NCBI RefSeq assembly: GCF_001281315.1
Contig: NZ_CP012479.1
Coordinates: 2,046,001-2,110,000 of the forward strand
Direction of reading: 5' to 3'
Length of the DNA stretch: 64,000 nucleotides
Origin: Arthrobacter sp. ERGS1:01
Lineage (GTDB): Bacteria > Actinomycetota > Actinomycetes > Actinomycetales > Micrococcaceae
This document shows, piece by piece, positions 33,706 through 42,914 of this stretch. The position numbers and the translations under genes are program-made. Position 1 is the first letter of the stretch. Each line of letters starts with the position of its first letter. Under the pieces are notes generated by a model. That model saw only the letters and a program-made list of their open reading frames with translations, did no database searches and was not told the origin of the DNA.

Positions 33706-34902
33706 CTAGTAGCAGCCACCGGGCCTCGAAGGTACTTGAAGGGTAGCTGGCGTAGTCCCAAAATTAGGTGAATCCCAGCATAGGTTCGGCGCAGCGACCC
33801 AATTCTTGGTTTCGTTCAACGTCATTCTGGCCAATGGCTGACTCGTCGGAAGGGATGTCAATCCCATGCAGTCTGTAAGTGCCATCCAAAAGAAGGCGAA
33901 ACATGCCGAATCAGAAACCTGCTGAACCAAACCGCCTACTTTGCTTGAAGGCATATCTCCGTTGGGAGCATCAATAATAAGCGTAATTGAATAGATGCTA
34001 TTATTTCCCTGCGGAATGCCTCTCGGATATCGAATGCCAATTGCCATCGAATTCCGATTGCACGGATCGGAAAGATCATTATAGTCCGCATACGGCTGTA
34101 CAGCGTTCAATCGCTGTGCAGGATTGCTGATCGCAATCCAATTCCAGCCATAATTTTTTGCAATGAAGTGGTCTTTGTAGTTTCCGTTGCATGCTGGCCG
34201 AGCATCGGACGTAGCTGTGTTGTACAGGTTTACCTCAAATTCAAGACCGGCACCATCTTGGACATTCGCTGGAGACGCCCCGGCACTCCATGAGGCCCGC
34301 TGTATCAGCCATGTACGTGCGCCGAATCTTTGAACTTGGACTTCAACGTTGTTTGGTCGCCATTCCGCTGAGGCCGCAGCCATAGGGGCAACACCTGAAA
34401 CCTTGGCCTGCGGCACCATGATTTCCGATTGTGTTGCGTCGGGGCTGTATTTGGCAACCGCCGCCGCACTCATCGCATTGAGAGGCGCCACGGGCTTTCC
34501 GGTCGCAAGGGTGCGCGACGTTAACGTGGGACGTTTTGTTGTCGCATCGAGGGGCGACATGACGGAGATGCCAATAAAAGACGGCACTGTCCCGTAATTT
34601 TCCTTGAATTTGGCAAGAAAGTCGGTCGGCGTCTGACCGCCACCTGTTCCATATTCGCCAACCTGAGTTTGAGTCTCGAATTTGTAGCTGACAATATTCT
34701 TCATTTTAGTACCTATGGCCACAGACACAGCATCGGCAAGTGAAACACGGTGATCAAATGGGAAGTACACAGCAGTGGATGTTGCTTGGATGGTTGATGG
34801 CGGTATGGGCGTTTCCGCATTGGCCGAACTGGCTAAACTGCCTAAACTGCCTAAAACCAGCGATGTTGCCGCGAAACATGCTAAAAGAATTCTATGTTTC
34901 AT
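33706..34902 (-). CDS. Large secreted protein, AT-rich gene
   Basis: A 398-residue protein with a signal peptide (LLACFAATSLVLGSLGSLAS, cleavage likely at ANAE). The mature protein has an N-terminal part with VGEYGTGGGQTPTDFLAKF and a C-terminal beta-rich domain with six Cys (ARPACNGNYKDHF, SDPCNRNSMAIGIRYP, DSACFAFFWMALTDCMGL). No family is recognised. The gene is AT-richer than its neighbours. It lies 24 bases behind a membrane-protein gene in the same direction, so both may be co-transcribed and work at the cell surface. Confidence 0.7.
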   Translation of the reverse strand: MKHRILLACFAATSLVLGSLGSLASSANAETPIPPSTIQATSTAVYFPFDHRVSLADAVSVAIGTKMKNIVSYKFETQTQVGEYGTGGGQTPTDFLAKFKENYGTVPSFIGISVMSPLDATTKRPTLTSRTLATGKPVAPLNAMSAAAVAKYSPDATQSEIMVPQAKVSGVAPMAAASAEWRPNNVEVQVQRFGARTWLIQRASWSAGASPANVQDGAGLEFEVNLYNTATSDARPACNGNYKDHFIAKNYGWNWIAISNPAQRLNAVQPYADYNDLSDPCNRNSMAIGIRYPRGIPQGNNSIYSITLIIDAPNGDMPSSKVGGLVQQVSDSACFAFFWMALTDCMGLTSLPTSQPLARMTLNETKNWVAAPNLCWDSPNFGTTPATLQVPSRPGGCY

Positions 34903-34926
34903 TTTCCCCCATTATTAATGATTGCT

Positions 34927-35283
34927 TTAATTCTTTAGTCTTTTGAAAGTAATTATGATCCCAAGAAGTGCAAGCAGAATGCCGATACACAAAAAGAATG
35001 TGTAAGCCCATCCCGGATCATATGTCTTATACGTTCCGAGATCTGAATAAAAGTACTTGCACGCCGTACCTAACGGCAACCAGCTGAATTCACCAACCGG
35101 AAGGTGAGTATCGTCCGCACCGGGAAGTATTGGTCCGAAATCCGTCCAGCAGTAGGCGTCCAACCCTCGTCGTTGCTCGATAAACAGCATTAGAAACGTC
35201 AACGTCGTTGTGATGGCGCCAGCTAGGATCATAATGATTCCAGGCGTGAAGCTCTTCCTGTCTGACCATTCGTCAGCCTCCAT
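34927..35283 (-). CDS. Two-helix membrane protein
   Basis: A 118-residue protein with helices IIMILAGAITTTLTFLMLF (about 17-35) and YTFFLCIGILLALLGIIITF (about 93-112) and an outside loop of about 55 residues holding two Cys (DAYCWTDFG and TACKYFY). ATG 35283 has AGGGGGATC just upstream. First gene of a likely operon with the secreted 398-residue protein. Confidence 0.65.
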   Translation of the reverse strand: MEADEWSDRKSFTPGIIMILAGAITTTLTFLMLFIEQRRGLDAYCWTDFGPILPGADDTHLPVGEFSWLPLGTACKYFYSDLGTYKTYDPGWAYTFFLCIGILLALLGIIITFKRLKN

Positions 35284-35659
35284 GATCCCCCTCGGCCTAG
35301 CTTGTTGGCACCGATCTCTTTGAATCAGTTCTGCCGCGCTACTCGCCCCTTGCGACACAAGGGAAAGTTATGCGCTCAAAGCGCACAATTAGATAAACAC
35401 ATAACAATAACCACATTAGCACCATTCTCGGCACTCTCCGTTGCGTGTCGAATACAAGCTCGCCTAGTTATCCCCAAACTTTCATGGTGTGGGGTTTCTG
35501 GCTGGTCAGAGCTGACCGTCTGCCTGTCTATTCCTATCTGGGCATTTGGGTCTGACATTCTGTCCGCTGACCGTGTGGCCATTTTCGGCGACGGGTTCCG
35601 CGCCGGTCACGGTGGCGCTGGATTTGTTCCTGTGTGGGTGCGGATGGCTGAGGTTTGCA
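35284..35659. other. Intergenic, no supported gene
   Basis: Long plus-strand frames here are shadows of transposase remnants on the other strand or have no start signal. Confidence 0.4.
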
Positions 35660-36051
35660 CCTATGGCGGACTCGGCACCGTGATCCAATTCAGCCCTGTG
35701 CGCAGTGGCTCCACTTACGGTGCTGTGGAGACGAGATGGAGGGTTGCGTGGCGGGCGTGGGCGGCGATTTTCCGGCCGATCTTAACCGCCTGGGCCGGAG
35801 TTTCTTGGGTTCCCAGGGCCCGGCTTTCTTGCCGGTGACGGTAATCATTTAGGCCAGGAGGTGGTCTCAGCGGCGCCCATGACCACGTGGCACCAAAGCT
35901 CGCTGCCAGCGTAGAACTGCAAGGGCAGCTCGGCCAGGCCGATGTCCCTGAAGTTTCGGATCCGGTCCTCTCTGCGGACCCCAAGCCTGTGGCGGACTTC
36001 CCGAGCAGCCAGCTGGCCCTTTTCCTGGTTCGTCGTGATCGCCGTACTCAT
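35660..36051 (-). pseudogene. IS1380-family transposase, C-terminal remnant
   Basis: On the minus strand the frame from 36051 has REDRIRNFRDIGLAELPLQF then SELWCHVVMGAAETTSW, the pattern EDRIRxxKxTGLxxLP...W seen near the C-terminus of IS1380 transposases. It stops at 35845; a shifted frame continues with AGPWEPKKLRPRRL and another with KIGRKIAAHARHATLHL, both matching the end of that family. The N-terminal two thirds and terminal repeats are missing. Confidence 0.6.
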
Positions 36052-36307
36052 GGCCCAACAACGCCGGCGATCAACGGATTTGCCCCAAAACAGCAAACAA
36101 CCCGACGCCGAAGCTTCCAACAATCACCCTACGTAGGTCGGCAAGTTCGCCTCAAACCCCCATGCCCGAAAAGAGGCGCTGCACGTCCAAGCCCGACCGC
36201 TTTCAATCTGACCAGCCAGATGTCAGGCCCGTCCCAGACGCGGAAACTTCAACTAGAGGCCTCGGCCTGTGACGTCTATTTGTAACGCTGCCAAGACTGC
36301 AGGAGAA

Positions 36308-36643
36308 CTACTTGCCATACAATGCCGCAAGTCGGGCATGCGCTGCTGGAACTTGTGCTAACGCTATATATCTGACCTCACGCTCAAGTTGCAGCCGCTG
36401 AATCTCGAGAGCCGCACCTCCCGGGGCCTTGGACAGGATGGCACGTTCAACTAATTGCGTGAGCGGTGCTCCGATCGCCTTTCGGAAGTCGAATCCGAGC
36501 AGCTGAAGGACGTTAACCTTCTCAATCGACAGAAAGGGTTTGATGGATTCCATCATCTGGGCTGTTTTCTCCGAGTCGCCGTCCTGCGAGGAGCCAGCTA
36601 GCTTCTCGACGAGTGGAACCATGGTTTCAGTAATGTATTGCAC
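36308..36643 (-). CDS. Hypothetical protein, possibly 5'-truncated
   Basis: A helical protein of 111 residues if read from GTG 36643. The same frame is open for about 45 more codons upstream (ANKNDLTRIAQAYQAELVAQ) with no start codon, through the tRNA-like segment, so the gene is probably the 3' part of a longer one cut at an island edge. The visible part has VNVLQLLGFDFRKAIGAPLT and ends AAHARLAALYGK. No family is recognised. Confidence 0.45.
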   Translation of the reverse strand: MQYITETMVPLVEKLAGSSQDGDSEKTAQMMESIKPFLSIEKVNVLQLLGFDFRKAIGAPLTQLVERAILSKAPGGAALEIQRLQLEREVRYIALAQVPAAHARLAALYGK

Positions 36644-36737
36644 GTCGCCTCTGGAGAGACGTTGAGCGACCAGTTCTGCTTGATATGCCTGAGCGATACG
36701 CGTGAGATCGTTCTTGTTTGCGATCAGGGGTTTAGCA

Positions 36738-36785
36738 TGCCCAAGGTGGGATTCGAACCAGCTTACAGTCCTTGCAAAACCTGGG
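36738..36785 (-). other. tRNA 3'-half-like segment
   Basis: On the minus strand GCTGGTTCGAATCCCAC (imperfect T-arm) is followed by CTTGGGCA, like a tRNA acceptor end with discriminator A; TTTTGCAAG about 20 bases earlier resembles an anticodon loop. The 5' half is missing. A plus-strand frame reads VGFEP, a peptide typical of antisense tRNA. It may be an integration remnant. Confidence 0.4.
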
Positions 36786-37028
36786 AATTAATGACTACCT
36801 GCGGACGCCCGGCCATATACACCACAATATCGACCAGTCCGGACAGGGAAGTGTTCCTGCCTTGAACTCTGTCATCGAAACTGCCCTCGGTTCGTTTTCC
36901 ACGGTCCCACGAGTGGCCTAATAGGCCGAATTGTGCCGTCATGGAGTGTTAATATTGGTAGCACTTTCCGTCGAGATCTTGATATGCCATTGCCTCCACA
37001 CGTCTCACAGCGAGGAATAGTACCGTCG
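36786..37028. other. Intergenic before the stress region
   Basis: No gene supported. It separates the tRNA-like segment from the universal stress protein gene. Confidence 0.4.
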
Positions 37029-37553
37029 CTAGAACCTCAGTCCTGGCCGGCCTGCTGTTGCCGCGGCTTTTGCGGCATTCGCAGCGAGCACCTTGCCGCC
37101 CCGCTTCAAGACCGAATCTGCTCCTCCTGTCTGGGCCGGTGGCATGATCAGGACGGGGCACTTCACGTTATAAACCAGCCGGTGGGCCAGCAGTGGCGAC
37201 CGGGACATGACCCAGGTGCGGGGAGCGTCCACCACCAGGAGGCAGGCCTGGGCGGATTCGTCCACCAGGACTTTGCCGGGAGCTCCCCGCACCAGCTTGC
37301 ACCTGACATCCGCCCCGGTCCCCAAGGTCTCGGCCACCCGAGCCTTGAGCTCATCCTCCGCTTGCGCGAATGCGGCAACGTTGTCAAGGGTCACCCCGGG
37401 CGGACGGCCGCCGGGCGCCGCGGGCGCCCTTGGTGTGCGCCAAGCCTGGACAGCCACGAGCCCGACGCCGCGCCATCTCGCTTCTGACGCTGCGCACCTC
37501 AGTGCTTCCGGGGAACCGCTGGTAGCACTGACTCCGACCACAACATTGTTCAC
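37029..37553 (-). CDS. Universal stress protein
   Basis: A 174-residue UspA-fold protein. The start VVVGVSATSGSPEALRCAA and the motif GAPGKVLVDESAQACLLVV follow the family, but the ATP loop GxxGxxxxxG(S/T) near the C-terminus is replaced by APRTWVMSRSPLLAHRL, so ATP binding is uncertain. GTG 37553 has GAAAGGA eight bases upstream. It lies 51 bases behind the MFS transporter in the same direction. Confidence 0.82.
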   Translation of the reverse strand: MNNVVVGVSATSGSPEALRCAASEARWRGVGLVAVQAWRTPRAPAAPGGRPPGVTLDNVAAFAQAEDELKARVAETLGTGADVRCKLVRGAPGKVLVDESAQACLLVVDAPRTWVMSRSPLLAHRLVYNVKCPVLIMPPAQTGGADSVLKRGGKVLAANAAKAAATAGRPGLRF

Positions 37554-37604
37554 TGTGCTGTCCTTTCTCACGGCTCTTTGCGTGCCGACCGCTCTAACTG
37601 GGCG

Positions 37605-39086
37605 TCAGCGGTTGGCAGTCTGTTCTTGTGTCCCGCCGGTCGGTCGCTGGACCTTTGACAAGGGATCCGCGATGGACTCCAACGATTGCCGCTCGGCGTT
37701 GATGCCAAAGAACAAGGCAATGAATCCGCCGACGATCATGACTCCCGCGCCAAGGTAGTAGCCCGCGGCCAGAGGTCCCCGCGAGGAGCCGTCCCCGATC
37801 AAAGCGCCATACAAGGCGGGGGCAAAGGCGCCAACAGCCTGGCCGATGGCAAAGAAGTAGGAGATCGCCTGGCCCCGCAGCTCCAGGGGGAAGATTTCAC
37901 TCACAGTCAGGTAGGCCGAGGAGGCTCCAGCGGAGGCGAAGAAGAAGGAGACGCACCAGAATATTGTCTGGGTGAGCGCGGTCAGCGCCCCTGCCTGGAA
38001 AAGGGCGGCCGATACGGCCAGAACGATTCCCGACAGCGCGTAGGTGGCAAATATCATCTTCCGTCGACCGATAGTGTCGAAAAGGGGACCAAGAATAAGT
38101 GGTCCGGCCAGGTTACCGAGCGCAAACGGGAAGAAGTAAAACGTGATGCCGCTCAGTGAAATATGGTAAAAGTTCTGCAACACCAGTGCATAGGTGAAGA
38201 AGATGGCGTTGTAGAGGAATGACTGGGTGATCATCATACTCAGACCCAGAAAGGTCCTCCTGGGGTATTTTCGGACGAACGTATGGAACACCTGCCGGAA
38301 GGGGACGCTCTTGATGGGGATGACCTCCAGAGCCAGGTCGTCGTCGACCTCGTCAAGTTCGTGCCCGTCGGCCACAATGCCGGCCTCGATCATGTCGACA
38401 GTCTCTTCGGCTTCCTTCTCCCGCCCGTGCGTCATCAACCAGCGGGGGCTTTCCGGGATGTGGCGGCGAAGATAGATGATGATCAGGCCGAGGAACGGAC
38501 CGATGAAGAACCCGATGCGCCATCCCCAACTGTTGGCGAACCCGGGGTCTGCCAGGAGGAAGAGGTTGGCTGTGGCGCCAATGGCGGCGCCAGCCCAGTA
38601 GGTTCCGTTAACTGCGATGTCGACCCGCCCACGGTAGTGCGACGGGATCAACTCGTCAATAGCGGAATTGATGGCCGTGTATTCCCCGCCAATGCCGAGG
38701 CCGGCGACAAAGCGGAAGATCCACAGGAACCACATGGCCGGGGCCAGACCGGCAATACCGCTGCCCACCAGATAGATCGCCAAGGTCAGGATGAACAGCC
38801 TTTTCCGCCCCAGCTTGTCCGCGAGCCGGCCAAAATACAGGGCTCCGACGACTTCGCCAACGAGGTAGATGGTGCCGGTAAGGCCAACCTGGGCTGTGGA
38901 CATGTGCAATGCGTGCTGGTACCCGGCGGTGGCGACAATCTGAATTTCCAGGCCATCAAGAATCCATGAGACACCTAGGCCAATGATGACCGACCAATGG
39001 AATTTCGTCCATGGCAGCCGGTCCATGCGGGCAGGCACCAAGCTTCTCACCGGTTGCGATGCGGCATTGTGGGCAGTAGTGGTCAC
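37605..39086 (-). CDS. MFS transporter, sugar/aromatic-acid porter type
   Basis: A 493-residue transporter with 12 helices. Family motifs are GRLADKLGRKRLFI after TM2, IGGEYTAINSAIDEL in TM4, RGRVDIAVNG, PESPRWLMTHGREKEA before the central loop, and DTIGRRKM after TM8. Substrate could be a sugar, an aromatic acid or a compatible solute. GTG 39086 is preceded by GGGGTGAACC. The region 80-145 bases upstream carries an element shared with the second sugar MFS gene at 62.1 kb. The universal stress gene follows in the same operon. Confidence 0.88.
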   Translation of the reverse strand: MTTTAHNAASQPVRSLVPARMDRLPWTKFHWSVIIGLGVSWILDGLEIQIVATAGYQHALHMSTAQVGLTGTIYLVGEVVGALYFGRLADKLGRKRLFILTLAIYLVGSGIAGLAPAMWFLWIFRFVAGLGIGGEYTAINSAIDELIPSHYRGRVDIAVNGTYWAGAAIGATANLFLLADPGFANSWGWRIGFFIGPFLGLIIIYLRRHIPESPRWLMTHGREKEAEETVDMIEAGIVADGHELDEVDDDLALEVIPIKSVPFRQVFHTFVRKYPRRTFLGLSMMITQSFLYNAIFFTYALVLQNFYHISLSGITFYFFPFALGNLAGPLILGPLFDTIGRRKMIFATYALSGIVLAVSAALFQAGALTALTQTIFWCVSFFFASAGASSAYLTVSEIFPLELRGQAISYFFAIGQAVGAFAPALYGALIGDGSSRGPLAAGYYLGAGVMIVGGFIALFFGINAERQSLESIADPLSKVQRPTGGTQEQTANR

Positions 39087-39166
39087 GGTTCACCCCGAAA
39101 GATAGGACATCTTCGTCGGCGGGGTAGCCTCCATGCTCGGCCCAAGTGCCGTCGCGCGGGTACCGC

Positions 39167-39232
39167 CTTGCTGACGTGAACACCAAGCATCTGCTCAGCT
39201 GGCGTGAACACTGTCAAATTTACTCCGGTGCA
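39167..39232 (-). promoter_or_regulatory. Shared upstream element, copy 1
   Basis: About 65 bp matching 62119-62186. It contains two spaced copies of GCTGRCGTGAACA (TGTTCACG on the minus strand). It lies upstream of the sugar MFS start at 39086 and probably holds promoter or operator sites. Confidence 0.6.
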
Positions 39233-39389
39233 GGGGGACCCGCAATACATCAACGAGACACCGGATTCATCCTCGCGAAAGCGGTACGAACCTCTGCGCT
39301 GTTTGTCCCTGAAAGGCCCGTCATGACGACCAATTCGGCGACAAGGCACAATTCATCCACGGCGAAGTCCCAGTCGAAAGAGCTCCGCG

Positions 39390-40235
39390 TCACCCCCGCA
39401 TGTCCAGATACCGGGCCTTGACCATAAGATAAAGACCGTAGCAGATGAGTCCCGCCCCCACGAACGACAGAACGTACACGCCATAGGGCTGCGCCCGCAG
39501 GGCCTTGAGCGCACCATCCACTCCCGTCGATTCCCGGGGCTTAGCCTGAAGCGAGGACATGACCAGCAATAGCCCAACCAGCAACAAGACGATTCCCTTT
39601 GCCACATAGCCAACCATGCCCAGGACGGTAACAAACTTCCGGACAGGTCCGGCAGGAGGCAGGGAAAGTTCCTTGCGGAAGGAGCGGATGAGCCCCCGGA
39701 TAACAAAAACGACGCCGACGATCGCCACTATTCCGCCGAGCCCGATCACAATCTTTGGGCCCCACGGAAGTTTCATGAGTTCAGCGGTCCAGTCGCTGGT
39801 CGACTTGCTGCTGTTGCTCCCGTGACCCAAGGCAAACGCCACGAAGGTGCCGGCCACGAGGGCAAAAGCAATTCCTTGGGCCAGTGAAGAAAGGGCCCGC
39901 CCTGCGCCGCCCTTCCGCCTTTGGCGCCCCCTGCCCTTGAGCGGACCGTGGTCGAGGAGAGCGTTGGCCAAATGCCACAGGCACAGGACAGAACACGCGG
40001 CGCCGGCCACCCACAACATCACCTGCCCGCCAGTTTGGGCGGCGATCCCGCCCACGGCACCACTGAGGTCTGCCTGCGCGCCAGTCGCCCCCAACGCAAT
40101 CCGAATGGCGAGATAGCCGATCAGGATGTGGAGGAGCCCGCTGACTGCGAAGCCGCTCCGCGCGGCCACCGTGAAGAGGGTGGACCGTTTGACGCGTTCG
40201 GCAGTCTCTGTGGCGTCCTCCAGGTCCCCTTTCAT
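39390..40235 (-). CDS. DUF1206 membrane protein
   Basis: A 281-residue protein with six helices arranged as three DUF1206 pairs (first GFAVSGLLHILIGYLAIRIA, last YVLSFVGAGLICYGLYLMVK). The family is common in actinobacteria and has no proven role; cold or envelope stress has been suggested. It lies between a 52-residue membrane peptide upstream and the MFS operon downstream. Confidence 0.88.
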   Translation of the reverse strand: MKGDLEDATETAERVKRSTLFTVAARSGFAVSGLLHILIGYLAIRIALGATGAQADLSGAVGGIAAQTGGQVMLWVAGAACSVLCLWHLANALLDHGPLKGRGRQRRKGGAGRALSSLAQGIAFALVAGTFVAFALGHGSNSSKSTSDWTAELMKLPWGPKIVIGLGGIVAIVGVVFVIRGLIRSFRKELSLPPAGPVRKFVTVLGMVGYVAKGIVLLLVGLLLVMSSLQAKPRESTGVDGALKALRAQPYGVYVLSFVGAGLICYGLYLMVKARYLDMRG

Positions 40236-40257
40236 CGTTCAGCCTTGTCCGGTGCCA

Positions 40258-40416
40258 CTACCGATGCAGCGCGTTTCGGCGGGTCCATCCAATGGCCCCT
40301 GTGGCAATGAACAGCACAATGCCAATAATCGCCAGCCAGAACAACCCCTTTAAAGTGAATCCCAAAACTGCCACAATCGCCCAGACGACAAGCAGCAGGA
40401 CAATGAGTCCAACCAT
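40258..40416 (-). CDS. 52-residue hydrophobic membrane protein
   Basis: Starts at ATG 40416 with a very strong GGAGGTGGG. Two helices (GLIVLLLVVWAIVAVLGFTL and LFWLAIIGIVLFIATGAIGW) and the tail TRRNALHR. This tiny protein resembles hydrophobic stress peptides of actinobacteria. Its stop is 22 bases before the DUF1206 start, so the two form an operon. Confidence 0.75.
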   Translation of the reverse strand: MVGLIVLLLVVWAIVAVLGFTLKGLFWLAIIGIVLFIATGAIGWTRRNALHR

Positions 40417-40817
40417 TTTTCCCACCTCCACTGCGTTCGCACCATCCTTGCCGGCGCGTTGACGCTAATGCTTCACTAAGATTCGCCTCGAGTGTCCTCA
40501 TCCATTTGCCGGACCATAGCCCTGTAGCCGCCGTTTGTGTGCAATTGGACCCAACCGGCCAGGGAGCTGTGCAGCATTGAAGTAACACTTGAGGTCGCTA
40601 TCGGGGGCTGCTTCCCGGGTTGCAAGAATTCCGGTGAAACACCAAGGAACGGATTCCCCGGCAATGGCCGGCAACTCTTCACCGCATCCGCGGCTAGCTT
40701 TTAACGCTATGCCCAAACGACGCCATGCGCAATGATTGCGGACATCGCTTGTCTCTCGGCGCCCGTTTAGTTTGGTCTTGTCCTCCCTGTCAGGGAGCAG
40801 GTCATCGACCGGCATGC
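40417..40817. other. Intergenic stretch
   Basis: A 105-codon minus-strand frame fills it but lacks a ribosome site and family. A short hairpin CCTCCCTGTCAGGGAG (40782-40797) may end transcription of the FUSC-like gene. Confidence 0.35.
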
Positions 40818-41930
40818 TCAGCTTCCAGTGGGGTTCTGGACCCGGCGACGCAACGCAACCAGGATTCGCTGCACATCCAGTGCGACGGAGGCCCCCGGAT
40901 TAAGCGTGAATGCCTGGTTGCGGTCTGCGGTCACAAGGGCGGCGGTGAGGTTCCGCAGGGCGTCATTGGCGTCGTCGAACGAGCCCTCTCCCAGCCTGCC
41001 ATCCTCCCATTCTTGTAGCAGCCCGGCGACAGAGGTCAGGCAGTTGCCGACCGGCTCGACCAGTTCCGTTTTGAGGTGAACGTCAAGGGGTCCTGACCAG
41101 ATGACACCGGCGAGTACCTCAGTGACATCGCGAACATAGACAGTGATGTTTTCCACTACCTTCATGTCACCGATGCTCTCCCTGACCCTCCGATGCCGCG
41201 AGCGGCGGTAGGCACGCGGATTCGCCTTGTGGCTTTCGCTGGCGCCGTGGACGGCACCACGGATCTCGCTCACGGATGATTCGAGGACCTGATGGCGGCT
41301 CGCCCAATCCTCATGTTCCGGCGGCCAGTGTTCTGAAAGCGCTTTGGCCATGTCTTCGAGTTGGTTGATGAGCACCTTGCGGCCTCGTGAAATGCGCAGC
41401 CGCGCTGCATCAAGGGTCAGCGGCGGAAAGATGATTACGTTGATGACCAATCCCACCATGACGCCCAGACCCATTTGTATTGCGTAGCCAGCCGAAAAGG
41501 CGTCTGCGTTTCGCCCGCCAAGAATTAAGACCAAAAGCGTCGCGACCGGCACATATTCCCGTCCGGCCCCCAAACGGGGCTGGCCCGCCAAGAGCACCCC
41601 CGCGCCCACGGCGAGGGAGATCGTGAGGATGTTGGGACTTCCCAGAATCAAGACTGCCGCGGCGAGTACGATGCCCAGCGACAAGCCAATCAGGGTCTGG
41701 AAACCCGCTCGTACCGAACCCATGAAGGTCGGGTACATGCTGACCAAAGCCCCCAGTGGGGCATAGTAGGGATACTTGTCGGCGGCACCAGGGACATGAG
41801 TGCCGAGAAACCATGCGACACCGACAGCCAATGCAGTCTTGGCGGCCAGAAGCATTCGCTGGCCGGTGACCGTCGACTTCACCCACACCTTGAGGCTCGC
41901 CAAGGCCTTGCCCTTGGGGATTATGGGCAC
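40818..41930 (-). CDS. FUSC-like aromatic-acid exporter family protein
   Basis: A 370-residue protein with about six N-terminal helices (MLLAAKTALAVGVAWFLGTH first, VMVGLVINVIIFPPLTLDAA last) and a long cytoplasmic helical domain with basic stretch RRSRHRRVRESIGD. Layout fits the FUSC/ArAE family, which exports aromatic acids or related anions. Alone on its strand side, 24 bases behind the single-helix coiled-coil gene. Confidence 0.78.
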   Translation of the reverse strand: MPIIPKGKALASLKVWVKSTVTGQRMLLAAKTALAVGVAWFLGTHVPGAADKYPYYAPLGALVSMYPTFMGSVRAGFQTLIGLSLGIVLAAAVLILGSPNILTISLAVGAGVLLAGQPRLGAGREYVPVATLLVLILGGRNADAFSAGYAIQMGLGVMVGLVINVIIFPPLTLDAARLRISRGRKVLINQLEDMAKALSEHWPPEHEDWASRHQVLESSVSEIRGAVHGASESHKANPRAYRRSRHRRVRESIGDMKVVENITVYVRDVTEVLAGVIWSGPLDVHLKTELVEPVGNCLTSVAGLLQEWEDGRLGEGSFDDANDALRNLTAALVTADRNQAFTLNPGASVALDVQRILVALRRRVQNPTGS

Positions 41931-41954
41931 CCGCCTGTACTCGGAGGGTCTAGC

Positions 41955-42329
41955 CTACGCATCGCCGTCGTTCTTCCGATCGACGTCGGGGTCGATGGCA
42001 TCGGCATGGCGACGAGCACGGGTGGACTCTTCGGTTTGGGCACTGGCGGCCGTGCGATGTTCCTCGGCCTCGATCCGCAACCGTTCGGCGTCAATCTCTG
42101 CCTGTTCGGCCTCGGCCGAAGTGCCCGCGGCAGAGGCCTGGGACTCGCGCGCATCCAACTCCGTGTCCCTGGCAGCCGTCCGCAGGGTTGCGGCCTGCTG
42201 CCGATCCGCTGCCTGCTGGTGTACCGCTGAAACACGGCCACGCCTGCGGCCGAGCGCAGAGAGAATCCCAACGATGACCAACAAGACGATGATCCCGACA
42301 ATAATCCAAATCAACTGCATCGATGACAT
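41955..42329 (-). CDS. Single-helix protein with a coiled coil
   Basis: A 124-residue protein with one N-terminal helix (LIWIIVGIIVLLVIVGILSA) and a long charged Ala/Glu/Arg-rich coiled coil (ESQASAAGTSAEAEQAEID). The end is acidic. No enzyme motif. Its start overlaps the stop of the acetyltransferase-like gene upstream (TGATG), so both are co-translated. Confidence 0.72.
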   Translation of the reverse strand: MSSMQLIWIIVGIIVLLVIVGILSALGRRRGRVSAVHQQAADRQQAATLRTAARDTELDARESQASAAGTSAEAEQAEIDAERLRIEAEEHRTAASAQTEESTRARRHADAIDPDVDRKNDGDA

Positions 42330-42781
42330 CAGTGGTCTTCCTTTCCATGCGATAGCACCAAAGTGCGATGCTTCACGGCGGGCTCCGGCTCATTCAGCCG
42401 GAAGCGGTCACGAACGGCGCCCGGAACCAAGACTATGTAGCCGGGGTTTGCGCGCATGAATTCGCGAGTGATGGTGCAGTACGGGTGGACGGCAATCCGC
42501 CGCCGCGTGGCGTCGTCAAGGACGTCACGGATGAGGGCGTCAGTTGTGTGCGAATCGGACATTTGAGTCAGATGTGTGAACAACAGCCACATATCCGCGC
42601 CACGCATGGTGTACCGAGTGAACCCGGCCAGCTGGCCCGCGCGATACACCTCGATCTGCGACAACTGCTGGTTGTGGGAAAAAGCTAGTTCAGGCCTCGC
42701 CCATGATGAGGGTCGCTGTGCCGCCAGGGTGTACGCCGACGAGAGAGACGTTGCAGTGTAAGTGAGTGCAGAGGTTTCCAT
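42329..42781 (-). CDS. Degenerate YjdJ-type GNAT protein
   Basis: A 150-residue protein with the pattern of small YjdJ-like N-acetyltransferases: strand QIEVYRAGQLAGFTRYTMRG, MWLLFTHLTQM, a helix LIRDVLDDATRRRIAVHPYC and the end NPGYIVLVP. The acetyl-CoA loop, normally G(R/K)GxGxxL, reads DSHTTDAL here, so the protein may not bind acetyl-CoA. ATG 42781 is chosen because upstream codons are poor. Confidence 0.65.
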   Translation of the reverse strand: METSALTYTATSLSSAYTLAAQRPSSWARPELAFSHNQQLSQIEVYRAGQLAGFTRYTMRGADMWLLFTHLTQMSDSHTTDALIRDVLDDATRRRIAVHPYCTITREFMRANPGYIVLVPGAVRDRFRLNEPEPAVKHRTLVLSHGKEDH

Positions 42782-42914
42782 GACATGCCCATCAGTAGTT
42801 GGGTTGGTGGTCCTCTGCTCGACCACCTCCAGCCTACAAAGCTGCCGGGCACAAAACAAGGGTGCGTGTTGACCCATGCCGGAAGCTCACAGGTAATTCA
42901 AGCCCTGTAAGCCA

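Noticed and set aside
35302..35838. 178-codon plus-strand frame
   Set aside because: Antisense to transposase remnants and lacks a start signal.
36638..36865. 75-codon plus-strand frame with VGFEP
   Set aside because: Typical spurious peptide on the antisense of a tRNA 3' end.
40498..40815. 105-codon minus-strand frame
   Set aside because: No ribosome site, no domain, and odd composition; not enough to call.
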